Assembly (NCBI GenBank): GCA_900155495.1 | Contig: FTLJ01000572.1 | Span: forward strand, 1-64,000 | Source: Porogramme epimiltina | Lineage: Eukaryota > Basidiomycota > Agaricomycetes > Polyporales > Polyporaceae | Length of the DNA stretch: 64,000 bases | Direction: 5' to 3' | Made by a program: the position numbers and the translations under genes | Shown: piece by piece, positions 47,246 through 58,280 of the stretch | Position numbering within the stretch: the stretch's first letter is position 1 | How the letters are laid out: every line of letters starts with the position of its first letter | The notes under the pieces: generated by a model | What the model was told of the DNA's origin: nothing | Databases searched by the model: none | What the model saw: the letters and a program-made list of their open reading frames with translations, nothing else

Positions 47246-47434
47246 AAGCTTATGTGAAATCCCCCCTTTCAGTCGGCGCCTCGAGCTCGAATTACCCAGA
47301 CAATTCTTTATTAGGCTGCTACCTACACAGTACGGCCCCACCCGCCCTGGCTACGCCGCGGGACCTCTTGTATGTACGGAACGAGGATACAACACACCAT
47401 TTTGATTCAAAAAAAAAAGCTTATGTGAAACCCA
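47246..47434 (+). mobile_element. Small poly(A)-tailed insertion with target-site duplication
   Basis: The sequence AAGCTTATGTGAAAYCC occurs at 47246-47262 and again at 47418-47434. It flanks about 155 bases that end in a run of A. A direct repeat of that length next to an A tail is the mark of an insertion made by target-primed reverse transcription. The insert has no clear pol III boxes and no open frame, so it could be a SINE of another family or a processed RNA copy. Confidence 0.55.
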
Positions 47435-47557
47435 ACTGATAACGCTCGTGCGGCAGTAAACTGTCAGGGGGTGCGACGACGGTTCTCTTACCAAAATCGT
47501 CTAAGCGAATATCAGTGACAGCGTTTTTGTAGGATGCAACTTGAAGGTCGACGATGG

Positions 47558-47820
47558 CCCTCTAGAAGCACACCCCTTCCCTGGGAAAGCTCGATGGGAT
47601 TAAGGGAAAGGCGAACATAGTTTGCGCCTGCTCCCGTGGTGCCCATTGAAAAGGTCAAGGCGGAGATCGCACGCAGCACAGCCAAGCTCCATGTAAGTCG
47701 TGGTGCTCGAAAGCCCCCGGCACCTGCTACATTCTCCTACCCGTTCACGTATTCTGGGATCTGTTCACAATTGAGACCTGCTGAAATTCGCGGTATGATT
47801 TGACGGACGTAGGATTACTT
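47558..47820. repeat. Duplicated block R, copy 2
   Basis: Matches 37606-37867 over its whole length with scattered substitutions. It lies on the 3' side of DUF6534 copy 4, while copy 1 of the block lies on the 5' side of DUF6534 copy 3, so the block was probably part of the spacer in an ancestral tandem array. Confidence 0.6.
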
Positions 47821-47999
47821 CGTCGTTCACGAACATCACCTAGAGCACAGGGAGGTTACGGCAAGGAGGCCATACACAGGCTTACCATGTGCATAAGCCA
47901 ATGTACATATCTTATGCATCCCAGGATTACAGATAGCCATGTACGTTCTCAAAGGTACATATAGACTTCTACAGGCTGAGTCGTCCCAGGTACCTGCAC

Positions 48000-49847
48000 C
48001 GTTCGACCGTATCACACCTCGTTGATTCCAGCAGAATTTCGAAGCGACTCTCTGAAGTTTAGTCTAACAAAGGTCGTTAGTTCTTCCGAAAGGAGAGGCC
48101 TGTGTGAGTTAATACCCACGTGGCGAAGAGTGTGTTACAGTAAACTAGTAGGCATATATCCGTCAGTATGTCTCCGTGGTGACGTCAACTTGGAGCACTC
48201 ACTTTGGCCCAACGTAAAAGTAAACGTGACGAAGAGGGATTTATCTGGGACCACACCTACCTAATTAAACCGGAGGATGAGTGAAAACATGCGATTGAAG
48301 CAGAATTCATTGTACCGCAACGACCTGTCCTATATCACAGAGCCTGAAAGAGGGTGTGAGATTGAATAAATAAATATGTAGGATTAATTCAACGCCATAC
48401 GTTACCAGGAGTGCGCGATCGACTACAAAAACAACAAGGCGGTGAATCACGGACTTCATTCTGAGTTGCCGGAGATGAGGGCCTTAGTCCAAGGCATAAT
48501 CTGAAAAGCTGGAATAAATTACCCCTGATATTCCGAGCTCACAGAGCTGTTGTGCAAGTAGTATGCCAGCCCAACGGTGAGAAGAACTTCTCCCAACAAG
48601 TTGAAAACGAATATGGTGAAACTCAATTTCTCTCCAGAAAGCGGGGTGCCATTGGGGCTTTGAAGTAAGAAGGATTCTCCTTTCCGGTGACACACTGAGC
48701 TATGGTACTTATCAGCAGATAGTTCATCGAGACGCATGTAGCTCTCACACTTCAACCGTCAGTGCTAATAAAGAGGGACTTAACAGGTGAGCTTCGCTCC
48801 CAATACGTCCATACATCACATACCGATGACGCATGCTATATGGTCCGCAATCTTCATTTCCTCCTCCTTTCAAAATATACGGGAAGGGGGCGTACATATG
48901 GAGATAACCCCAGCTATTACCTTGTAGAAGTGTGTGAGTGTCATTACAGGACAACATCAGTTTTACTTACGTTGGCCCCAACTACAACTCTATTCTTGCT
49001 CACTAGCGGACATCAGACTTAATCGACTTATTCTAATGGAGTTTACCTACACTTCCAGAGTTGGAACAAGAAGAAGCTAGAAGAGGGTTATCACTTTTTC
49101 AATATTTGAAGATAGTCGGTAGCTTACCATCGGACTGGAATAATCATGGCCATCTAGGAGGCAAACCTTAATTCGTATACAGAATAGTCCTCACTTCTGC
49201 GCCCGTATGCTTACGGTTACAACGAATGTAAGCTGTAATCCGTTATGGGTGAGCATATTGATGCTGGATTGATGACTCTAAACGTACATCACTCCCGGGT
49301 CTACGGATCGCAAATGAATCCGTGAAATCGATTAGAATCAATACTACTTGGTAAGGGTCCATGCTCACATTGTAAGGCTAGTCGTAACGCCACTGCCCAC
49401 GTGAGCGGCGAATATCTCGAAGTTGTCCACGATTGACGAGTAGAGCGTGATCATTCTTTCGAGAGCTACGGCTGTAGTCTCCGTACTGTCCATGTTCTAG
49501 GTTAATGTGAATTCGACCACCACCATCTCCGGACCACACACAATGTCGCCCAAACCTAAAGAGTGTACCGCTTAGCTGGATTGAGGTAGCCAGGAAGAAC
49601 ACTCGCACAAGGATCTTTAACCAGATGGAGTCCCGAGGATATCTTCTCCAATACATGAAGACTTGTAGGCAACTAATGCTGTAGAGGCTATGATAATGGT
49701 GCAATTGAGTAGTGCTGAGGCCCTGAATGGACTCGTCACACTCTCCTACGCACCCGGTTTGAATTAATGTGCCCACAATAAAACTTTCGAAGAAGTTTTG
49801 TGTCTCCGTAACGGAAGGGACATCGCTTTGAGTGGTGCAGAAAGCCA
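48000..49847 (-). CDS. DUF6534-like membrane protein, array copy 4
   Basis: Start at 49847 (MAFCTTQSDVPSVTETQNFF), then ESFIVGTLIQTG. The second exon joins in phase as ISCLQVFMYWRRYPRDSIWL followed by KIL. Later pieces are a helix around ALERMITLYSSIVDNFEIF, KGESFLLQSPNGTPLSGEKL with FTIFVFNLLGEVLLTVGLAY and YLHN (48519-48755 region), MKSVIHRLVVFVVDRALLVT (about 48415-48460), and the Cys-Asn end near 48130. All lie in the order of the DUF6534 gene at 24630-26448. The 3' end is approximate. It may be intact; I could not close every junction. Confidence 0.55.
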
Positions 49848-50649
49848 TTAAAGAGGATACCAATCTCGAGGTGGGGCAGGAAGGGAGAGCCTGTCTCAGC
49901 AGATGAGATGTTCCCCAGCTACGAGCTCAGGACTTAAATGTGCGTCGCTCACCCTAACCCATTCTGCGCTAACTTGAATAGGAGCGGAATTATGGAAATC
50001 AACGTGTTCAAGTTGTCTGCCCCTGGTGAGGCCGATAAACACAATTGACGTATCTTCAAACGTTTGAAGATGGTCATGATTCGAGCTGCCCGTTACTATG
50101 ACGAGCATGTCATTGTGAGCTTCGTCACGAAGTAAGGACGTCGCTAAACAGGTAGGTCAAACCGAAGTAGAAGCATTTCTGTCGAAGCCACAGACACTGT
50201 AATGATAATAATCAAAGATAGATGGCGTTGTCGGATACCGAGATAACGTTCAACACGTACAGATGGAAGTCACCTGAGAGATAGCCAATAGCGCGTGTGA
50301 AACGTCAAATATTGGACATTCCGGGCGGAATGAGTATAATGGAAATAGGTTGTGTATTTGACGGTAAACAGTGGAACGTTGTGGATCATTTTACTCAAAT
50401 GCTATCGACAACTCATGTTTCAACCTGACCTTGTAAATCAGTGAACTATGCAGTAATAGCCCCACATAGGTCAGATCTACAAGTCGATTGCACATTTGCC
50501 CCAACGTCAATGGTCCCCGGTTGAGTTTTGAAAAAAAGTTTGATATGATTCTCGCAGCATGCCCAATACTACACACATACGCACAAAGTCCGATGAAAAT
50601 CATGCTGCAACACGTCCAATAGATTCCCGAAACGATTGCCGAGCGTTGA
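49848..50649. other. Spacer between array copies 4 and 5
   Basis: AT-rich, no supported gene. The minus frames at 49896-50108 and 50391-50603 show hydrophobic stretches but no family motif; the second may be part of the 3' end of copy 5. Confidence 0.35.
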
Positions 50650-52442
50650 GTCTACGATAATGGGCGTCAGAAGAGAGACAGCCAAAACCATTGTCAAACG
50701 CGTAACCCACGTCGCGAAAAGTGTATTGCAGTAAACTGAAAAATGAGGATTGCTTGAGATCCTTTGATGCTCTATAATGTTCGGCAGAATGCTTACCTTG
50801 CCCTAAAGACAGCGTAAATGCTAGAAATAAAAACCCACTGTTCGTGGTGCCTATCTTTCTCGTGAACTGTGAGTCGCAATAGGATTATATCTCATGCAAC
50901 TATAAGCTCACTGCAACAGCTTGTCCAACATCGCAGATTCTTCCAGTAAAGAGACGCGATAAAGACAGAGTCAGTGAACAGCAACGTTAGAGGCTCCGAA
51001 TGGGTGTTATACGTTACAAGGACCGCACGGTTAACGACGAAAATTACTACACGGCCAACGACAGATCTGGTCCTGAACGAGAAAATCGATGAGTTATAAA
51101 TAATCCCTGGCCAAGTCTAACTACTGACCCCTCTTCTTCCACGTGGATATTGCGGAGATAGAAGGTTAGCCCTCCAGAGAGAATGATCTCTGCGACCGAG
51201 TTGAGAATCAACGCGCTGAGACCTAATTTCTCGCCGAAGAGGGGAGCTCCATTGGGCGTTTGAAGTGCGAAGGACTCTCCTTTGTTGTGGCACTTCGATC
51301 TGAGGGGTATTTATTTAGTCTCTGATAGATAATCATCTTCAAATTTCAATACTCACATGCCCACTGTAAGGACTGGCAAAAGTAACTCGTCAGCGAGCTA
51401 TGCACGCAGCCAAATGGTAGAGCATTCCATACCGGTACAACATGCTGTGTAATCCAGGTCTTTCAGCAATCAAAGGTATGAAGCGGAAAAACTTGATTAC
51501 CTGTGCTAGCAGCTCCCACCGCCAGCTTACATGTTGTCAAGATAAGTGTAATATAGAAAGCTCTATCGCACTTACAATGACCCCAATGAGTCGTTTATTT
51601 CTGCTGACTGGTGACCGTCAGAGGTAATATCAAGACTATAGATGACGAATGAGAAATACCCACAACTCCAAAGTTGGAACACATAAAAACTGGGTGCAAT
51701 ATGATTCATGTGCTTATAACTGAATTGGTCTAGAGAATTTTACCATCTGACGGGAATCATCATAGACACCTGAGATTGTTTGAGTCAATCAGATGTTTCT
51801 AGGCGTTTCTCATACATGGCACCCACGTTAAGAATGAAAATGAGCTGAAGGGTACTTTAAATTAGCTGCAGTTTTTCTGGAAGAATAATCGTGAACATAC
51901 TCCACTTCCAGGTCTATACATAGATATGAGTGAGTCTATCCATGAATGGGAAGGGAGCGAATATATTACATGGTGAGATCCGGGGACTCGGAATTTCCGC
52001 CTGCAATGGACCCAAAAGTAGCCATGATTGAGAGATACAGTGCGACCATGCTGCCCAGTGCGACTATGCTGGCACTCGCGCTGTCAGTATTCGACATCGT
52101 GAGTTTACGTTCATAATTTATTGTCTGCGTATGCCTACAATGACGACCATACCTAGGGAAAAAGTGAGCTCCGGGATACTCTCATCATAGATACGTAATG
52201 CGCACAAGGATTTTGATTCCTATGGGGTCCTTCGGGTAATTTCGCCAATACACGAACACTTGTATGATGCTGACTGTGTAAAGTCTACGCGATACATCAG
52301 GGCTCAATCAGCAATCAGGGGACCTTCGAAGACGACTTTTAAGTGTGTACCCTGTTTGAATAAGTGTACCCACGATGAAGCTCCCGAAGAAGCGTTGAGT
52401 ATCAGAAATCAGGGAGACGTTGTGGGAAACGCAGGAGGCCAT
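50650..52442 (-). CDS. DUF6534-like membrane protein, array copy 5
   Basis: Start at 52442 (MASCVSHNVSLISDTQRFFG), then SFIVGTLIQTG, strongly like copy 4. Further pieces are MSNTDSASASIVALGSMVAL with YLSIMATF (about 51,980-52,100), KGESFALQTPNGAPLFGEKL with LILNSVAEIILSGGLTFYLR (about 51,140-51,300), VVGRVVIFVVNRAVLVTY (about 51,010-51,070), a GRICDVGQAVAV-like segment (about 50,920) and VYCNTLFATWVTRLT (about 50,700). Order and spacing match copies 1 and 4. I did not verify all introns, so intactness is open. Confidence 0.55.
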
Positions 52443-54394
52443 AGCACTGGTGACTCCACGATGGACGGGTGCATATGGCTTCACCGGGATCCGTGGCACC
52501 CAACTATATACAAATATTTTGCCAAGGTAGATCTAGAAACCGCCTGATGGTGCTATGAACCTCCTGCGATGTAGAGGCACAGTGTCGGGGACGTCGGGAG
52601 ATGAGTGATCCGACACGAGTACCCCTATCCCAAGGTTCTTGATCTAAGAAAGTTCCTGCCATAAAGCAACTCCGAGCGGTTATGAGCGCCATATCGGATA
52701 TGAGACAGACCACACTGTGTGGACTTCCGCACCGTGCATTATACAACGTAAGTGGTGTGCAGAACACAAATAGCATGCCGTTGCCAGGAAATCTCAGTAT
52801 AGATGTATGGGCTCCCAGTGTGGAAAAGACCACATCACATACCAGTCGGCTGTGCTTGTTCTACGGGCAGCTCGGAAGCTTATCGCAATGTCCATATCAG
52901 CAACGGTCGAAGGGCCAGTGCTAGACTTCATTTATAAATGAGCGAGGTGGACGTATAGACTGACCCTCGATATGATTGACTCACCGAAGCAGGTGCATGA
53001 CTTCTAAGGATGAGGAGCTGACTAAATGTCATGTAGGGAGTACGACTATCCAATTTTACGTGACATAAGCTTTCAACAGCCTCACCCTGGAGTGGCACTG
53101 CTGCGAAGTTAGGCCGCAGCAGCGCAGCTGCTTCCGGGTTCTGGATTTTGCACCTTGTCTCCCTTCGGGAACACTCTATTGCCGCATCTCACTGCCTATA
53201 GTGCCTCTAAATCGCCTGAACACTGTAATGGGCAGTGCATGAACCCGCCAGTATTGCGTTCGACGGGAGGACGAAGCGAGAACCTGTATGAGAGCGTTGG
53301 AATCTGATATCTGATGGCCAATAGGGGCGCTGGAGCCGAGTTGCCGCGCGCCGCTGACTAATACATACCCGGCGCTTCAGTTTGCTGAGGCCTGGCGTTG
53401 CTCGGTCCATCGCCCTGGAGTCGCCGCCCCTCCTCCTCCAGCCCCTCCTCTCCACTTCGGTACATTCACGATCCGAACGCCACGCTGCGGTCCTCGACAT
53501 CGCACCCCTTTCCTCATATTACCGCGACGTTCTCAAGTTTGCCGCTTGACACCTGCATCCGACGTGTAGTCTCATGAACACAAGCATCTCGTATTTTACG
53601 CGGCGCGTACGATGGGCTGAACAAGATCGTTTGCAAAACGGGCTGCCTAGCCGGGTTTTTGTTGGCACGGTAGAGAGTGCGGTCTCGTCCAGCTTCAGTG
53701 AGTTACTGTCCATTAAAGTCCGCCAACCTCGTGCAATAACGCGCTCTATCCAGACGCAGACGGCTGCCCCAAAGTGGCAGCTCTCTGATGGTCTCTCTCC
53801 GCAAATGACAATCTTGGGACACACTTGTTATGATGGAAGAGGACACTTCTCGTGGGTACTCGTCGTCCGTAGTGTCCGATCCACGTGCGTGTAACCAGCG
53901 GTTGTGTAAAGGGCTGCATGGCTATTGCAGTGAAGATATCCCTGCATAAAGGCGTCGTTAAAGGCGCGCATAAGTTCGCGCTCTATCGATGTTAGACGGA
54001 GACCAGATTACTCGCAGCCTATGTATTCGCACACAACCCTACGACAATGACACGCAAGGCACGGATGCAATTTAGTAGGACTTGGTCAGGATGTCAATGC
54101 CTCCCACCCCATTTCAACAATGTTATGTGGTGATACCCTGATTGGCGCACATCGTAGGCTCGGCCATAATGTAAGCACTCTTCACGGTTGGAAACGACAA
54201 GACACCTGACGCCAAACTAAGATTCTCCATTTGTATCGTGGATGGTCTGGGTACCTCCGGAACTCGGAGCTGCGTGCCTCACTAGCTCATCTGTCCGAAC
54301 CGAGCATCTCCGGCCAGCTACCGTTTTCAACTATGACCCGTTCCACCTCGTGTCGCCCTGGGTCTTCTCGGAGCAAGGGGCGCCCACGGGGACA
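52443..54394. other. Intergenic region before the esterase cluster
   Basis: No supported gene in about 2 kb. The frames at 53207-53500 and 53519-53824 have no motif. The last 200 bases (from about 54250, with CCGGAACTCGGAGCTGCG) resemble the upstream region of esterase copy 3 near 58,083, so promoter sequence was duplicated with the genes. Confidence 0.45.
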
Positions 54395-54400
54395 TAAAAG
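54395..54400 (+). promoter_or_regulatory. TATA-like element of esterase copy 2
   Basis: TAAAAG lies 56 bases before the start codon. A TAAAAG at almost the same distance precedes copy 3. Confidence 0.5.
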
Positions 54401-54450
54401 AACGTACCGTCACGAAACTCTTGTATGCCAAGGAGTCTAAGTTTTCCAAC

Positions 54451-56764
54451 ATGCCCCTTCAGCAACTCTCGATTCTTGTTCTGTCAGTGGTAGCCGCTTG
54501 CGCAGTCCCCCTGGGTCTCGGCGACGCCTCTCCACCAACTGTGATGCTCGATTCTGCTACAGTCATCGGAAAAGCGAATGGTACTGTGACCCAGTATCTG
54601 GGACTGCCCTATGCCCAGCCCCCGTATGTTGTCACATTCGTTCTTCGGTCTCTTGGCTGACGCATCGCACAATGTTCTTAGAGTGGGTGACCTACGCCTC
54701 CGCCCTCCACGCGAAGTGTCACCGTTCAGTGGGACCCTCAACGCTTCGCAGTTCGGAAACCAGTGTTTCCAACAGACGTTCCCAAACCTCACGCTTCCAA
54801 GCACCGTCCCTGCCTCCGCGGGTGGCTACCTTTCAAGGTTCACCGTACCTGCTCCTGTTCCTCAGAGCGAAGACTGTGCGTATCGTTCTATCATGTTTCT
54901 CTACATCCTCGTGTAGTGTTGCTTACCGCGCATTCCAAGGCCTCAACTTAAACGTCATTGTTCCTGCCAACACGACGAAGGACTCGAATCTTCCTGTCGC
55001 TGTGGTGAGTTCAATACGCCGGCGAACGGGAGTCCGTTCGCTGACCGCATGATGCGCAGTGGATATACGGCGGTGGATTCCAGGTCGGATCCAATGCCGT
55101 GTATGTCCCAATGTTCCCATCTCGTCAATCCCGTGACACTCATTTCTCTACAGAGAACCTGGAGAAGTCCTTGTGGCACGCTCTATCGATATCGGACATC
55201 CCTTAATCTATGTCTCCATGAACTACAGGCTGTCGGGTGAGCAATTTCCGGGTGATGACGTATGTTCGCGCTCATTATCTTTCCAGCGTTCGGCTTCTTG
55301 GGCGGTAAAGAAGTGAAGGAGGCCGGCGTGGCCAACCTTGGACTTCTCGACCGTATGTTTATCGAAGTGACCCTAATCTTGCGTAGCTTGACGCTTATTG
55401 ATCTTCTCACAGAACGGGAGGCCTTCAAATGGGTCCAGAAGTACATCTCTGCGTTCGGCGGGGATCCGACCAAGGTCATGATGTACGTATTACCTCCCCA
55501 CACGTGTCTTCTTGCTCAAGCTTCGCTTCTAGATGGGGGGAGAGCGCCGGTGCGGTCTCCGTTGCAGCCCACATGCTCGCCAACGGAGGCGATACCGGAG
55601 GTCTCTTCCGTGCGGGGTTCATGGAGTCCGGCTCTCCCGCTCCACTTGGGTTCGTCGACGAACCCTTCTTGCAGACTACGTACGACGGCATCGTTGAAGA
55701 CACTGGATGCAGCAAGAGCAACGATACTCTAGCCTGCTTGCGCACAGTCTCTGCGGCAGCGCTCACAGCGGCAATGGACAAGACGCCGACTTTCGAATCG
55801 TTTCAGGTGGGGATTCCGTAGTATTCCGTTCTCCGAACAGATCGCTGAGTGATGTAACAGCAATTCAATACGCCCTGGTTCCCTCGGGCCGACGGCGCGT
55901 ATGTCGCAGAGCCTCAGCAGCGCCAACTGCTTTCCGGAGCCATTGCCACTATTCCTTTCATAAACGGTGAGTCACTATGGGGCTCCTAGTACCCCACGTT
56001 GACTGATGTAAGGTGACAGGAAACGATAAGGATGAGGGCTCCGCATTCTCTTTTCCTACTCTGAACATAACGTGGGTCCTGCCATGGCTTAATTATGTCT
56101 TTCTGCGAATTCAGTCCGGGTTTGGAACAGCACGGATGAAGAGTTCCTAGACTACATCCACTCCAACTACTACCGGAACACATCGCGCGAGGCGGTCGCC
56201 AAGATCCTCGACCTCTATCCTTCCGACCCTGCTGACGGCTCACCATTCGACACAGGGGACCAGTTTGCTTATTCTCCACAGTACAAACGTATGTCAGCTT
56301 TCCAAGGGGACTTCATTGAGCAGGCCCCTCGCCGTCTGTTCGTGCGGACCCTGGGAGACAGACAGCCCGTGTACTCATACTGTATGTGTCTGTTCTTCTT
56401 CGACCCTTCCCGCTCTGACCTTTCGTTTGTAGTCAGCAACATTGAGCGCGTAGAGGGCATCGGCGCGGTACGTTTTCCCTTGAATCCCTCTCATCAGCGA
56501 GGCTGACGCCTCCTCTTCCAGGCGCACGGCACAGAACTCGGGAACATCTACGGCGGTGGCGACATGGGTGATTACCTCATCCGCTTCGCCGCCACCCTCG
56601 ACCCCAATGGGGATGGAGCGACGCATTGGCCGCTGTATACGAAGGAATCCCCGAAGCTTCTCGCATTCTCGGACGACGAACCGAATCTCAGTGTTATGTT
56701 GGACACGTACCGGGAAGAGCAGATGGCATACCTCACGAAGCTTGGTTTGGCGGACCCCATTTGA
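54451..56764 (+). CDS. Secreted type-B carboxylesterase/lipase, copy 2
   Basis: Hydrolyses carboxylic esters (alpha/beta-hydrolase fold). Thirteen exons (54451-54623, 54682-54875, 54940-55004, 55060-55100, 55154-55236, 55287-55352, 55413-55482, 55533-55806, 55861-55966, 56020-56071, 56131-56381, 56433-56467, 56522-56764) all join in phase and give 550 residues. The start MPLQQLSILVLSVVAACAVP is a signal peptide. The oxyanion-hole motif is YGGGFQ (residues 147-152). The nucleophile is Ser235 in WGESAG, the acid is Glu363 in NGNDKDEGS, and the histidine is His472 in AHGTEL. Paired Cys are kept (SEDC and others). The natural substrate is unknown; related fungal enzymes act on lipids, sterol esters or feruloyl-type esters. 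Intact. Confidence 0.93.
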
Positions 56765-58223
56765 ACCTTTGTGTAGTAAGCACTATTGCACAAACATAAG
56801 ACATTAGTTAGCAAACGCCCTATTCCATCTTGAGGCCCTCGAAGCGTTAGATGCTCGTCTTAAGTTAGCCTGCCATGAGTCATAAATGAGGAGGCGGTAA
56901 CTGACTAAGCCGTCGTCGATGCACGTGAGCATAGGCGCCTATTTGACATGAGAATCGAGACTTTCCTAGGCCTCCTCGAGCTCCCTTGGGCCTTCTCCGA
57001 CCAGACCTTGCTAGACTTCCCCCATACTTTCAAAACACAAAGTCACAGAAATATGATGCTCAAGCGCTACCAGAACATCTAATCGTACCCTCTCCCCGCA
57101 CCCCTAGCAATCCTTAGGAACCGACTCGGCCGCTCAATTTGAATCTGCCAGTGTGACGTCATGCGCCCAACCAAACGTAACCCCTGCGCGGATTCTCCCT
57201 TGTCGATTCCTCCACTAGGACAAACTTTGAAAGAAGACCGGCCGAACTTGATCGGAATGGATGTCAGGTGTCAGAGAGTGGATGATGAGGGAGACGGTCT
57301 GCGCTGTCTTTTCCGTGAGCGACTGTTTCCTCTGTCAATGTGCAGCGCGCAGTTCTAACCCGAAACACCCTAGCAGGGTGGTAGAGATGGTGGTTCCAGC
57401 GGTGAGCGGCAGTGATGGGCCAGGCCCCCTGCCCTCGAACCTTTGGAGTAGGATGACTGCCGATGAATACGTAGACTTATCGCCATGCGCGCGAGTTAGG
57501 GGTGGGGGACTGCATATGTGCATAGGGTTACCTCCGTCTTGAGTGTACATATGTGAGGTGCGTTCTATCTCTAGAGCCTCGAGAGTCTAGCCCACACAAG
57601 AATTTTATAGACCAACTAGACCTGTGACTCGGTCTCCCGCTGAAACAGCACCCCGCTCAAGCTGCCCAAATTATCACTAGTCTTCGTGCGTGTGGCGATA
57701 AGTGCGCTAGTATAACCGGGGCTGTTGTGTTGCATGGCGGTATGTCTACGATTTTAGCGATTGGTCATGTATTGCGCGCACGGGGATTCATTCTCGAATG
57801 CTGTTTCGATCACTGGTCCAGGGGGGGGCTCTATGCGGCCAGGTGGTCCCAACAAGCACCCAGATGCCCAACGGACAGACATGATGAAGTCGCAGTTCAC
57901 CTGAAGTTTCATATGAAGATTCTTGCGACAAGTCCTCTGCGACGAATTGAGCCGCGGTCTATCAAACTATGACATGTGCTCTTCCCCGGATGGTAGGACG
58001 TTCAGTGGGTAGGCTTGACCCAAGCAACATCTGACACTGAATGAACCGCCCCCTCTCCATTCCTTATGGCACAGGATACACAGAAGCCCCGGAACTTGGA
58101 GCTGCGAGGCCTCAAACCCCCAGTTTTTCCGATCCAGCGCACGGCGACTCTGTTCGTTTCTCCAACTTTATCCTTTCAGCTCGTCTACGTTCATTTAGAC
58201 ACGTGAGCAAAAACTCGTTCACT
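56765..58223. other. Intergenic region between esterase copies 2 and 3
   Basis: No supported gene in about 1.5 kb. Near 58,083-58,100 the sequence resembles the region upstream of copy 2. Confidence 0.45.
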
Positions 58224-58229
58224 TAAAAG
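58224..58229 (+). promoter_or_regulatory. TATA-like element of esterase copy 3
   Basis: TAAAAG lies 57 bases before the start codon, equivalent to the element before copy 2. Confidence 0.5.
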
Positions 58230-58280
58230 CACGAGGCCCGCTGAGGAACAAATTGAGGGTAAGCACTGTCTAACACCGAG

